Origin: Palleronia sp. THAF1
GTDB taxonomy: Bacteria > Pseudomonadota > Alphaproteobacteria > Rhodobacterales > Rhodobacteraceae
Length of the DNA: 64,000 nt
NCBI RefSeq assembly: GCF_009363795.1
Contig: NZ_CP045420.1
Location: 415,001 to 479,000, forward strand
Direction: 5' to 3'
Position numbers and translations under genes: made by a program. How positions within the stretch are numbered: the stretch's first letter is position 1; each line of letters opens with the position of its first letter. The notes under the pieces were generated by a model, which saw only the letters and a program-made list of their open reading frames with translations, was not told where the DNA came from and searched no databases. Below, piece by piece: positions 31,358-40,564 of this stretch.

Positions 31358-33145
31358 TCACTCCCAGCAGCCCACCAGAACGGTCATGTCCCCGGCGCGG
31401 CGCTCGATTTGGCCTTGCGGCAGGTCCTCGGTCGCGCGGTCGGTGCGCGGTGTGACGCCAGCGCCCACAAGGAAGTCACGGATCGTCGCGACATCCGTGG
31501 CGAAGGACACGCCTTCGGGCAGCGAGCGTCCTTCGATCGGTGCATCTCGCAACAGGCCAAGCACTACGCCGCCGGTGTCGAACACCGGGCCGCCCATGTC
31601 GCCCTCCATGGACGCAAGGTCATAGCGGCGGATGTCGTCTTCCTCGTTCAGACCGGTCATCGCAGCCAGCGTGCCGTAGGTCAGCGAGGGCGCGCCAAGC
31701 TGGCCACCGAAGGAGTAGCCCGACAGAATCACGTCCGAGTTCAGGCGGGGCACGCCCGACAGGAACGTTGCGTGCTGACGCGGGGCCAGCGCTTGCCCCG
31801 GCTCTAGCAAAGCCAATCCGCGCGCGTCATCGGACGCCTTCACGGTCGCTTCCACATCGTCGTCCAGCGTGATGCGGCTGCATTCGGCCACCGCCTCGGA
31901 GGTCGTCAGAACCTCTCCGCGGCGGGACACATAGAAGCCGGAACGCACCAGCTTGGGCTTGCGGATCGCAAGCCCGGACAGCAGGTCAACGCTTTGGTCT
32001 TCGGTCGGCTCGCCCACCAGATCGGGCATGACCTGACCGGGCATCGTGTCAAAGCTGGCGATCATCTCGTCGATCAGACGGGTGCGGCGATCTTCATCAT
32101 TTGCGGGCCAGATCAGGGTGAAGCCCTTGATCTCACCATTCTCCAGCCGCGCTTCAGTCTGGCTGACGATCCTGCCGTTGCGCCCGATCAGGGTGAAGCC
32201 GCTTTCACGCCGCTCACGCTCGCCCTCTGGCGGCACGATTTCCAGCGTTTGCAGGATGTCGTACAGACCGTATAGGTCCGCCCGCTGCCCGCGTTGCGAG
32301 ATCAGTAGGACCTTCGCGTCCACCTCGGCCCCGTCGACGGCCTCGTAATGGGCGAACGGTGGCTCATAACGGTCGAACGCGACAAGCTCGGTCGGCATCG
32401 ATACCGTGATCCCGGCGGTCGAGTCGGTCACTTCCGCAAGGCCCAGCCCGTCCAGCACGGCGTTGTACTGGCCGATCAGGTCTGCACGCTGGCGAGTGGT
32501 CAGCACGCCCGTCGGCTCGTACCCATTCTCGTCCTGCCAGAAGCTCATCGAGCCTCGGGTGCCACGCCCGAACGCCGCGTCGATGGCGCCGTCGTAGAAA
32601 CCGGCCCATTGCAGGGCGATCTGCAGTTGCTGCTTTTCCTCACGTGTCAGCTGCGCTTCGGAGCGTCGGGCCTCTGCCACCGTCTCGTCCGGTTCGGGGG
32701 CGGGCTCTGGCTCTGGCTCCGGCACGGTTTCCGGTGCGGCTTCCGCGAAATCGGGATTGTCCTGATTCGGGCTGGCCACGGGCGCATCTTCCTCTGCCTG
32801 CGCCAGATCGACTTGCGGTGCATCGCCTTCGGGCCAGACCCGGTCACCGAAGCTGTTGCCGGTGTTCGTGAAGCTGTCGCCGGGAATAAGGCGCTGGGCG
32901 CGCAGGGCACGGCGCTGCTCCGCGATTTCTGCCTCGTCGAATGGCCCCACCACGATGGCGTACCAGCTGGACCCGTTCAGATCGTAAGCCTCGACGTTGT
33001 CGATCCGCTCGGCATAATCCTGGGCCGACGCAACTGCGCCATTCCCGGTGTTCTGGGCTTCGATCTGCAACCAAACCTCTTGGGCGGCAACCGGACCAGC
33101 CATGGTGGCCAGCGCGAGCGCCAAGGCGAAACGCTTGTAATTCAC
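31358..33145 (-). CDS. Exported SPOR-like / peptidoglycan-binding / trypsin-fold pseudoprotease
   Basis: 595 residues. A signal peptide (cleavage after GPVAA) leads to a SPOR-like domain (WYAIVVGPFDEAEIAEQRR), a Pro/Glu-rich linker (about 130-150), a PG_binding_1-type domain (LQIALQWAGFYDGAIDAAFG), a middle domain, and a C-terminal trypsin fold (about 400-560). All three catalytic positions appear replaced: His by E417 (LTTSEAVAE), Asp by G443 (ARGLALLE) and Ser by M517 (GDMGGPVFD). It is probably a periplasmic cell-wall-binding protein without protease activity. Confidence 0.75.
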   Translation of the reverse strand: MNYKRFALALALATMAGPVAAQEVWLQIEAQNTGNGAVASAQDYAERIDNVEAYDLNGSSWYAIVVGPFDEAEIAEQRRALRAQRLIPGDSFTNTGNSFGDRVWPEGDAPQVDLAQAEEDAPVASPNQDNPDFAEAAPETVPEPEPEPAPEPDETVAEARRSEAQLTREEKQQLQIALQWAGFYDGAIDAAFGRGTRGSMSFWQDENGYEPTGVLTTRQRADLIGQYNAVLDGLGLAEVTDSTAGITVSMPTELVAFDRYEPPFAHYEAVDGAEVDAKVLLISQRGQRADLYGLYDILQTLEIVPPEGERERRESGFTLIGRNGRIVSQTEARLENGEIKGFTLIWPANDEDRRTRLIDEMIASFDTMPGQVMPDLVGEPTEDQSVDLLSGLAIRKPKLVRSGFYVSRRGEVLTTSEAVAECSRITLDDDVEATVKASDDARGLALLEPGQALAPRQHATFLSGVPRLNSDVILSGYSFGGQLGAPSLTYGTLAAMTGLNEEDDIRRYDLASMEGDMGGPVFDTGGVVLGLLRDAPIEGRSLPEGVSFATDVATIRDFLVGAGVTPRTDRATEDLPQGQIERRAGDMTVLVGCWE

Positions 33146-33316
33146 TTGTTCTTGTCCCGTGTCTTAGGTGCGTGCGACCCCTGCGGATGCCGCGTTGCAG
33201 AGCACCTGTGCCGAACCACACCCCCGCGTCAAGAAACCCCCGCGTGATCGGCGCGCACGATTGACCCTTGTGGCACATCTGCCTATGCAGGCCGCGCCTT
33301 GCCCAAGGGGCCCGCA

Positions 33317-34243
33317 ATGACCAAGCCGACCTGTTTCCAAGACATCATCATGGCGCTTCAGTCCTACTGGGGCGGCGTCGGATGTGCCGTTTTGCAGCCC
33401 TACGACATGGAAGTCGGTGCGGGCACGTTCCACCCTGCGACCACCTTGCGTGCGCTGGGGCCGAAGTCCTGGGCCGCCGCCTACGTCCAGCCCTCGCGCC
33501 GTCCGACCGATGGCCGCTACGGCGACAGCCCCAACCGGTTGCAGCACTACTACCAGTATCAGGTTATCTTGAAGCCCAGCCCGCCGGACCTGCAGGCGCT
33601 GTATCTGGGCAGCCTCGACGCCATCGGGATTGACCCCGGCCTGCACGACATCCGCTTCGTCGAAGACGACTGGGAAAGCCCGACGCTGGGTGCCTGGGGC
33701 CTTGGCTGGGAAGTCTGGTGCGACGGCATGGAAGTGTCGCAGTTTACCTACTTCCAGCAGGTCGGCGGCCACGATTGCCACCCTGTGTCGGGCGAACTGA
33801 CCTACGGGTTGGAGCGTCTTGCGATGTACGTCCTTGGCGTCGATCACGTCATGGACATGCCGTTCAACAAGCCCGACAGCCCGCAACCGCTGCTCTACGG
33901 TGATGTGTTCCGCGAGGCAGAGGCCCAATACGCCCGCTACAACTTCGACAATGCAGAAACTTCCGTCCTGCTGCGCCATTTCGAGGAAGCGGAAGCCGAA
34001 TGTGCCGCCCTTCTGTCCCAACCCAGCGTGGATCCCCGCACGGGCCGCTATATCGTCATGGCGTTGCCCGCCTATGACCAGTGCATCAAGGCCAGCCACA
34101 TCTTCAATCTACTGGACGCGCGCGGCGTGATCTCTGTCACCGAACGTCAGGCCTACATCGGTCGCGTCCGTGCGCTGGCCAAGCAATGCGCCGACGCCTT
34201 CCTGCTGACAGAGGCGGGCGGTTTCACCCCCGAACCGGCATGA
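33317..34243 (+). CDS. glyQ: Glycine--tRNA ligase alpha subunit
   Basis: 308 residues, close to the ~300 of the family. [41 protein letters not shown] and [10 protein letters not shown] are signature stretches of the bacterial alpha2-beta2 GlyRS; this subunit holds the class II catalytic core and binds glycine and ATP. The ATG at 33317 gives the conserved MTKPTCFQD start. Its stop overlaps the start of the DUF6446 gene by 4 bases, and glyS follows, so all three are translationally linked. Confidence 0.96.
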   Translation: MTKPTCFQDIIMALQSYWGGVGCAVLQPYDMEVGAGTFHPATTLRALGPKSWAAAYVQPSRRPTDGRYGDSPNRLQHYYQYQVILKPSPPDLQALYLGSLDAIGIDPGLHDIRFVEDDWESPTLGAWGLGWEVWCDGMEVSQFTYFQQVGGHDCHPVSGELTYGLERLAMYVLGVDHVMDMPFNKPDSPQPLLYGDVFREAEAQYARYNFDNAETSVLLRHFEEAEAECAALLSQPSVDPRTGRYIVMALPAYDQCIKASHIFNLLDARGVISVTERQAYIGRVRALAKQCADAFLLTEAGGFTPEPA

Positions 34244-34740
34244 GCGGCAAGGTCCTTGCGCTGATCATGGCGGTCGTCGCGGTCGCCACGGCGGTCGGCG
34301 TCTACTATCTGCAGGTCTATCACTACTACGAAGAGGTCGCGCCCGACGGCTTCGCGCTGGTCACGGAGAGCGGTGAGATCGACGCGCAGGCCACGAACAT
34401 CGAGGCCATCGACGCGATCTCGTCCCCCATCCGTTTCCGCGCCTGCTTCGACACCGCTCTGACGCCCGCCGCCGACGCCACCCGTTATGAAGACGCCGTT
34501 CCCCTGACCGCCCCCTTCTGGTTCGACTGTTTCGACGCGACCCAGATCGGCGATGCGTTAGAGGCAGGGACAGCCACCGCCTTCCTGGCCGAGAAGAACG
34601 TCGAATACGGCGTGGACCGCATCGTTGCGATTACCGACGACGGACGCGGCTACGTCTGGCACCAGCTGAACAACTGCGGCGAGACCGCCTACGACGGCAC
34701 CCAGATCGGCGAGGATTGCCCGCCGCGAGAGGACCAATAG
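34240..34740 (+). CDS. DUF6446-like membrane-anchored protein between glyQ and glyS
   Basis: 166 residues. One N-terminal membrane segment ([19 protein letters not shown], about 5-24) is followed by a periplasmic domain with cysteines in FRACFD, WFDCFD, LNNCGE and GEDCPP that could form two disulfides. It overlaps glyQ by 4 bases and abuts glyS (stop at 34740, ATG at 34741). This placement between the two GlyRS genes recurs in Rhodobacteraceae as far as I recall. A role in tRNA charging is doubtful given the topology; function unknown. Confidence 0.75.
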   Translation: MSGKVLALIMAVVAVATAVGVYYLQVYHYYEEVAPDGFALVTESGEIDAQATNIEAIDAISSPIRFRACFDTALTPAADATRYEDAVPLTAPFWFDCFDATQIGDALEAGTATAFLAEKNVEYGVDRIVAITDDGRGYVWHQLNNCGETAYDGTQIGEDCPPREDQ

Positions 34741-37029
34741 ATGCCCGATCTTCTGATCGAACTCTTCTCGGAAGAGATCCCCGCCCGGATGCAGACCCGC
34801 GCTGCCGCCGACCTGAAGAAGCTGGTGACCGACGGCTTGGTCGAGGCTGGCATGACCTACGCCCACGCTGGCTCCTTCGCGACACCCCGCCGCCTGACGC
34901 TGGCACTAGAAGGGCTGACGGACCGTTCGCCGGACACGGTCGAGGAACGCAAGGGCCCAAAGGTCGGCGCGCCCGACAAGGCCATCGAAGGCTTCCTGCG
35001 CGGGGCAGGCGTCACGCGTGACCAGCTGGAAGCGCGCGACACCGGCAAGGGCGAAGTCTACTTCGCGCGCATCGAAAAGGCGGGCCGCCCGGCGGCGGAA
35101 ATCGTGGCCGAGGTTCTGGAGACCACCATCCGCAACTTTCCTTGGCCCAAATCCATGCGCTGGGGCGCAGGATCGCTGCGCTGGGTCCGGCCATTGCACC
35201 GCATCCTGTGCATCCTGACCGGACCCGATGGCCATGAAATCGTGCCGCTTGACGTGGACGGCATCACGTCGGGCGACCTGACGGAAGGCCACCGTTTCAT
35301 GTCGCCCGGCGCCGTCCGCGTCACGGGGTTCGAGGATCACGCCGCCAAGCTGAAGCGCGCCCACGTCGTTCTGGACGCAGAAGAACGGCGCGAGACCATC
35401 CGCGCCGACGCCGCCAACATGGCCTTCGCCGCCGGGCTGGAGATCGTGGAAGACGCCGCCCTGCTGGACGAGGTCGCCGGTCTGGTCGAGTGGCCCGTCA
35501 GCCTGATGGGCCGGATCGATGACCGCTTTCTGGACCTACCGCCAGAGGTGCTGCAGACTTCGATGCGCGAACATCAAAAGTTCTTCTCGGTTCGCGACCC
35601 GAAAACCGGCCAGATTGTGCGATTTGTGACAGTCGCCAACCGGGAAACGCCCGACGACGGCGCTACCATCCTGAACGGCAACCAGCGCGTTCTGGCCGCC
35701 CGATTGGCCGACGCGGTGTTCTTCTGGGAAAACGACCTTGCCGTGGCGAAGGCGGGCATGGGGCCGTGGATCGAGAACCTGAAGACCGTGACCTTCCACG
35801 CCAAGCTGGGATCAGAGGCCGACCGGGTAGAGCGCATCGCAGCCCTTGCCCGCGAACTCGCCCCCGCAGTGGGCGCCGACCCGGAGCTGGCAGAGCAAGC
35901 CGCGCGGATCGCCAAGGCCGATCTGACATCCGAAATGGTCTATGAATTCCCCGAATTGCAGGGGATCATGGGCCGCTATTACGCGAAAAGTGCAAATCTG
36001 CCCGACGCCGTCGCCGATGCCGTCGCTGAACACTACGCCCCCCTCGGCCCCTCCGACACCGTCCCCACCGCGCCCGTCTCCGTCGCCGTGTCGCTGGCCG
36101 AGAAGATCGACAAGCTGACCGGCTTCTGGGCGATCGACGAGAAGCCGACCGGGTCGAAAGACCCTTATGCGCTAAGGAGAGCGGCGTTGGGGGTGATCCG
36201 ATTGATTATGAATCAGGACCTTAGGCTTCAGCTTTCGGAACTGATAGATGGATGGCAAATAGCTTTGGCGGAATCCCTAGCCGCTTCGGATCGGCTAATC
36301 GTTATAGAATTGGACCGGGTGGCCGGAGGCGTTTGGGCAGGCAACGGTACCGAAGTAATCAATTGGCTGAGAGAACCGTTCGAGTTCATCATCGATAGCG
36401 GTCTGGCGTCTAAGAAGGACGTCACACCTGAATATGTGAAAGCAATTAGTGATATCGCTCACGAAGGTAACTCTCGTATCTATCCTTCTGCTGGCACGTA
36501 TCGCCCAAGCCTCCTCTCCTTCTTCCACGACCGCCTGAAGGTCCACCTTCGGGATGAGGGCATCCGCCACGACGTCATCGACGCCTGCCTCGCCATGCCC
36601 GGCAACGACGACCTGACCCTGCTGGTCAAGCGGGCCCGCGCGCTGCAGGCCTTCCTGCAATCCGACGACGGGGAGAACCTGCTGGCGGGCTTCCGACGCG
36701 CGAACAACATCCTGACCCAGGCCGAGGAGAAGGACGGCGTCGAATACTCCTTCGGGGCCGATGCCAAGCACGCGCAGACCGACGAGGAACGCGCCCTGTT
36801 TGCCGCGCTGGACGCACAGGAACCCACGATCAAGACCGCCATGCAGGACGAGGACTTCGCCACCGCCATGTCGACGCTCGCCCTGCTGCGCGCGCCCATC
36901 GACGCCTTCTTCGAGGCCGTCCAAATCAACACCGACAACCAGATCCTGCGCCGCAATCGCCTGAACCTGCTCAGCCGGATCCGGGGGCTGTGTCTTGACG
37001 TTGCGGACCTGACAAAGATCGAGGGCTGA
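34741..37029 (+). CDS. glyS: Glycine--tRNA ligase beta subunit (with low-GC internal block)
   Basis: 762 residues, about 70 more than E. coli GlyS (689). The start LLIELFSEEIPARM, the middle HQKFFSVRD and the HD-like part (TSEMVYEFPELQG) are typical, as is the C-terminal anticodon-binding region (FFHDRLKVHLRDEGIRHDVIDA). Between GVIRL (near 36200) and SFFHDRL (near 36515) lies ~80-90 residues with lower GC (42-52% in the 60-base blocks I counted) and codons rare elsewhere in the window (CTA, ATA, AGG, AGA, CGA, GTA). The frame is intact, so the enzyme is presumably functional with an inserted or replaced segment. Confidence 0.94.
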   Translation: MPDLLIELFSEEIPARMQTRAAADLKKLVTDGLVEAGMTYAHAGSFATPRRLTLALEGLTDRSPDTVEERKGPKVGAPDKAIEGFLRGAGVTRDQLEARDTGKGEVYFARIEKAGRPAAEIVAEVLETTIRNFPWPKSMRWGAGSLRWVRPLHRILCILTGPDGHEIVPLDVDGITSGDLTEGHRFMSPGAVRVTGFEDHAAKLKRAHVVLDAEERRETIRADAANMAFAAGLEIVEDAALLDEVAGLVEWPVSLMGRIDDRFLDLPPEVLQTSMREHQKFFSVRDPKTGQIVRFVTVANRETPDDGATILNGNQRVLAARLADAVFFWENDLAVAKAGMGPWIENLKTVTFHAKLGSEADRVERIAALARELAPAVGADPELAEQAARIAKADLTSEMVYEFPELQGIMGRYYAKSANLPDAVADAVAEHYAPLGPSDTVPTAPVSVAVSLAEKIDKLTGFWAIDEKPTGSKDPYALRRAALGVIRLIMNQDLRLQLSELIDGWQIALAESLAASDRLIVIELDRVAGGVWAGNGTEVINWLREPFEFIIDSGLASKKDVTPEYVKAISDIAHEGNSRIYPSAGTYRPSLLSFFHDRLKVHLRDEGIRHDVIDACLAMPGNDDLTLLVKRARALQAFLQSDDGENLLAGFRRANNILTQAEEKDGVEYSFGADAKHAQTDEERALFAALDAQEPTIKTAMQDEDFATAMSTLALLRAPIDAFFEAVQINTDNQILRRNRLNLLSRIRGLCLDVADLTKIEG

Positions 37030-37086
37030 GCAAGCCTTGTCACGCGCCCGCCGCGGCGTATGCTCCGACCGAACAGGAGCGCCGCA

Positions 37087-39639
37087 GTGCAGCATGACCC
37101 AGACCCAGATGGCGCGACCCGGATCACGCCCACCGCGAACATCCGTGCCGACCGGCACGGGGGGCGCGCGAAGTGTCTGCAACGGCTGATCCGTCTGGGC
37201 CTGCCCGTACCCGACACGCTAGCGCTGGATTTCGCGACCGTCTTCGACCTTGCCCAGGGCGGCCGGATCGACACGCAAGCGATCATCGACGCGTTGGGGC
37301 CTGACCCGCTGGTGTCTGTCCGCCCGTCTTCGGGGATGACCGACTGGGGCGGACCGCCCTCTATCCTGAACATCGGCATGAATGACGCGCGCCACGCCGC
37401 GCTGTCCCATGCGTTGGGGCCTGATGCGGCGGATGCGCTTTATGCCCGCTTCATCCAGTCCTTCGCCGTGCAGGTCTCTCGCCTGAACCCCGATCTGTTC
37501 GACGGACGCCCCATCGCAGAGATGCGCGACGCCTACGCGACCGAGGCCGAAGAGCCGTTCCCCCAGGATCCCGCCGCGCAGCTATGCGCCGTTCTGGCCG
37601 CCATGGCCCGCGCATGGGACGGCACCACCGCGCGCCTGCTGCGCCAAGCCCGTGGCGCGCCCGCAGATGCGGGGCTGGGGCTTGTCGTGCAACGCATGGT
37701 GCTGGGCGTCGGCAACCCGGCTTCGGGCGAAAGCGGGTCCGGCGTGATCCAGTTCGTATCGTCCGAGACTGGTCTGCCGCAGATCACCGGGCGCTACTTG
37801 CGCCAGAGTCAGGGCCGTGAGGCGCTGGTGCCCAATGCAGGCGCGCTCTACCTGACCCGCGACGCGCGCGGCCCGTCGCTGGAAGAGCAGGCGCCTGCGA
37901 TCTTCGATAGTCTGCATGTCACTGGCCAGTTGTGCCGCACCCGTCTGCGCGAAGAAATGCAGGTGGAGTTCACCGTTCACCACGGCGATCTGCACATCCT
38001 CGACGCCGTGCGCGTCAAGCGCAGCGCGCGCGCCGGTCTGCGGATCGCGGTGGCGCTGGCGACGGACGGCGTGATCCCCGAATCCGAGGCCGTGCTGCGC
38101 ATCGCACCGCGCGCGCTGCTGGATGTGCTGCACCGTCAGATTGACCCAGAGGCCGCGACCGACCGGTTGGCACAGGGCATCGCCGCCAGCCCCGGTGCCG
38201 CGACCGGGCGCATCGTCTTCACCTCTGCCGCTGCTCAGGCAGCGTCCGCGCGGGAAGAGGCGGTGATCCTCGTTCGGCCCGAAACGACGCCCGATGACGT
38301 TCTGGGCATGCATTCTGCCAGCGGTATCCTGACCGAACGGGGCGGTGTCTCCAGCCACGCCGCCGTCATCGCGCGCGGGCTTGGCCTGCCGTGCGTCGTC
38401 GGAGCGTCAGAGATCACCATCGACGCCCGCGCCCGCACCCTGACCGTCCCGGGTGGGCGGGTCTTGGCGGAAGGGGAGACGATCACACTCGACGGCTCGA
38501 CCGGGCGCATTCTGGACGGCACGGTGCCGTTGCTGGAGCCTGCGCTGGACGACGCTTTCCAGACGATCCTGAACTGGGCGGATGAACGGCGCGATATCGG
38601 CGTGCGGGCCAACGCCGACACGCCATCCGACGTGCGGATCGCCGAACGGTTTCAGGCCGAAGGCATCGGTCTGTGCCGCACCGAGCATATGTTCTTCGAC
38701 GACACCCGTCTGACCGCAATGCGAGAGATGATCTTCGCCCGGAACGCCGAAGATCGCGCCGCATCGCTGGAGCAACTGCTGCCCGTGCAGCGCGCCGATT
38801 TTGCCGAGATATTCCAGATCATGGGCGCGCGTCCGGTCACGATCCGGCTGCTCGATCCACCCTTGCACGAGTTCCTGCCGACCGACCGCAAGGGAATGCT
38901 GGACCTTGCCGCCAGCCTCGACCTGCCGCTGGAGGCGGTGCAACGCCGCATCGACTCGCTGCGCGAGTTCAACCCGATGCTGGGGATGCGCGGCGTGCGG
39001 CTGGGCATCGCGATCCCTGAAATCTACGAGATGCAGGCCCGTGCGATCTTCGAGGCCGCATGTGCCGCCGGTCCCGGCGTTACGCCAGAGGTGATGATCC
39101 CGCTGGTGTCCGCCCGGCGAGAGGTCGAGCTGGTAAAATCCCGCCTCGATGCCGTTGCGGCGACCGTGCGCGTCGAGACCGGGGTCGATTTCAATTATCG
39201 TCTTGGCGTCATGGTCGAAACGCCCCGCGCTGCCCTGCGCGCGGATGAGATCGGCGAATACGCGACATTCCTAAGCTTCGGGACGAACGACCTGACCCAG
39301 ATGACCTACGGTCTGTCGCGCGACGACGCCGGGCGGTTCATGTCCGCCTACGTGCGCGAAGGGGTGTTCGCGGACGATCCGTTCCTTGTGCTTGATACCG
39401 ATGGCGTGGGTGAATTGCTCACGATCGGGGCTGAACGCGGGCGGCGCGGCAACCCGACGCTGATTCTGTCGATCTGCGGCGAACACGGCGGCGATCCCGA
39501 TTCGATTGCCTTTGCGCGGGCCGCCGGATTCGACTATGTCAGCTGCTCACCGTTCCGTGTGCCGGTGGCTCGACTGGCTGCCGCACATTTGGCCATTAGA
39601 GAGCGTGGACGCACAACAACCGCGCCGCCAGAGCGCTAA
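37087..39639 (+). CDS. PPDK-like PEP-utilising enzyme with divergent ATP-binding half
   Basis: 850 residues. The phosphohistidine domain is intact (TERGGVSSHAAVIARG, about 415-430), as is the PEP/pyruvate TIM barrel (LLDPPLHEFLP; SFGTNDLTQMTYG; ICGEHGGDP; YVSCSPFRVPVAR). The N-terminal ATP-grasp half is divergent: the GGKGANL lysine loop reads GGRAKCL and the SVR region lacks the usual S-G-A. Canonical pyruvate phosphate dikinase is near 880-900 residues. It is therefore a paralogue whose nucleotide reaction is uncertain. The GTG at 37087, with AGGAG 7 bases before it, is preferred over the ATG at 37060. It follows glyS. Confidence 0.8.
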   Translation: MQHDPDPDGATRITPTANIRADRHGGRAKCLQRLIRLGLPVPDTLALDFATVFDLAQGGRIDTQAIIDALGPDPLVSVRPSSGMTDWGGPPSILNIGMNDARHAALSHALGPDAADALYARFIQSFAVQVSRLNPDLFDGRPIAEMRDAYATEAEEPFPQDPAAQLCAVLAAMARAWDGTTARLLRQARGAPADAGLGLVVQRMVLGVGNPASGESGSGVIQFVSSETGLPQITGRYLRQSQGREALVPNAGALYLTRDARGPSLEEQAPAIFDSLHVTGQLCRTRLREEMQVEFTVHHGDLHILDAVRVKRSARAGLRIAVALATDGVIPESEAVLRIAPRALLDVLHRQIDPEAATDRLAQGIAASPGAATGRIVFTSAAAQAASAREEAVILVRPETTPDDVLGMHSASGILTERGGVSSHAAVIARGLGLPCVVGASEITIDARARTLTVPGGRVLAEGETITLDGSTGRILDGTVPLLEPALDDAFQTILNWADERRDIGVRANADTPSDVRIAERFQAEGIGLCRTEHMFFDDTRLTAMREMIFARNAEDRAASLEQLLPVQRADFAEIFQIMGARPVTIRLLDPPLHEFLPTDRKGMLDLAASLDLPLEAVQRRIDSLREFNPMLGMRGVRLGIAIPEIYEMQARAIFEAACAAGPGVTPEVMIPLVSARREVELVKSRLDAVAATVRVETGVDFNYRLGVMVETPRAALRADEIGEYATFLSFGTNDLTQMTYGLSRDDAGRFMSAYVREGVFADDPFLVLDTDGVGELLTIGAERGRRGNPTLILSICGEHGGDPDSIAFARAAGFDYVSCSPFRVPVARLAAAHLAIRERGRTTTAPPER

Positions 39640-39800
39640 GTCACGCAACTTTATTTATCGGCGGCAAGATGACGCCGACTGCTGCACCGCCGCATTTGAC
39701 GCTAGGCAGATGGTGCGTAAACAGCGCGCAGTTTCAGGAACCTCTGGCAAACGCGCCGGCCCATCGGGCGGTTCCGATCACTTGATATAAGAGGTTCTCG

Positions 39801-40505
39801 ATGCGGAGCGATCTGTTCGCCCTGCGCCGTTTGGCGCGCCTTATGCTTGTTTGCCTGTTTGTTTCGGCCACGGCACTTCCCGCAACTGCCGAAATTCGCT
39901 TTTCCACGAAGGGAAGCATCGACATCGGAATCGAGACGACGCCGCCCTCGCTGGATGACCGGCTGATGGGGATGCTGGGCGCGGATGCGCCCGTGCTGAA
40001 GCCCGCCCGTTCGGCGACGCTTGCGACGGCGCTCGGCCTGACCCGCAGCAGGCCTACGATGGACATCGAGTATTCCAAGGCGTTCCTCGACGCGCTGCCC
40101 GCCGCAAGCGGCGATGCGCAGTGGAAATGCCTGACCGAAGCCTTGTATTTCGAGGCACGCGGCGAAACGGTGCAGGGGATCTTTGCGGTCGCGGAAGTGA
40201 TCCTGAACCGGGCCGAAAGCTCTCGCTTCCCCGACAGTGTCTGCCGGGTGATCGGGCAGGGCGTCGGCAACGGGCGCGGCTGCCAGTTTTCTTACAAGTG
40301 CGACCGCCACCCGGAAGTGTTCCGCGAGCGTGCCGCCCACCTGCGCATGGGCAAGATCGCCAAGCTGGTGCTGGATGAAACGGCTCCGCTGGACCTGACC
40401 GACGGTGCGCTGTTCTATCATACCAAGGCCGTCAGCCCATCGTGGAGCCGCGTTTTCGCCCGCACCACCACCATCGGTGCGCATCACTTCTACAACTACG
40501 GCTAA
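39801..40505 (+). CDS. SleB-type cell wall hydrolase
   Basis: 234 residues with a signal peptide (LVCLFVSATALPATAE, cleavage near 30). The C-terminal ~120 residues form a Hydrolase_2 domain: CLTEALYFEARGE with the catalytic glutamate, AVAEVILNR, QFSYKCD and GALFYHT. It should cleave peptidoglycan glycan strands as a lytic transglycosylase in the periplasm. In non-sporulating alphaproteobacteria such proteins are assigned to wall turnover. The 160 bp before it holds no gene that I can see. Confidence 0.88.
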   Translation: MRSDLFALRRLARLMLVCLFVSATALPATAEIRFSTKGSIDIGIETTPPSLDDRLMGMLGADAPVLKPARSATLATALGLTRSRPTMDIEYSKAFLDALPAASGDAQWKCLTEALYFEARGETVQGIFAVAEVILNRAESSRFPDSVCRVIGQGVGNGRGCQFSYKCDRHPEVFRERAAHLRMGKIAKLVLDETAPLDLTDGALFYHTKAVSPSWSRVFARTTTIGAHHFYNYG

Positions 40506-40564
40506 GCTTCCGTCGCGCTGCGATTTGGCCTATGCCGCGCCCGACGCAACAAGTGAGGCGCGGC

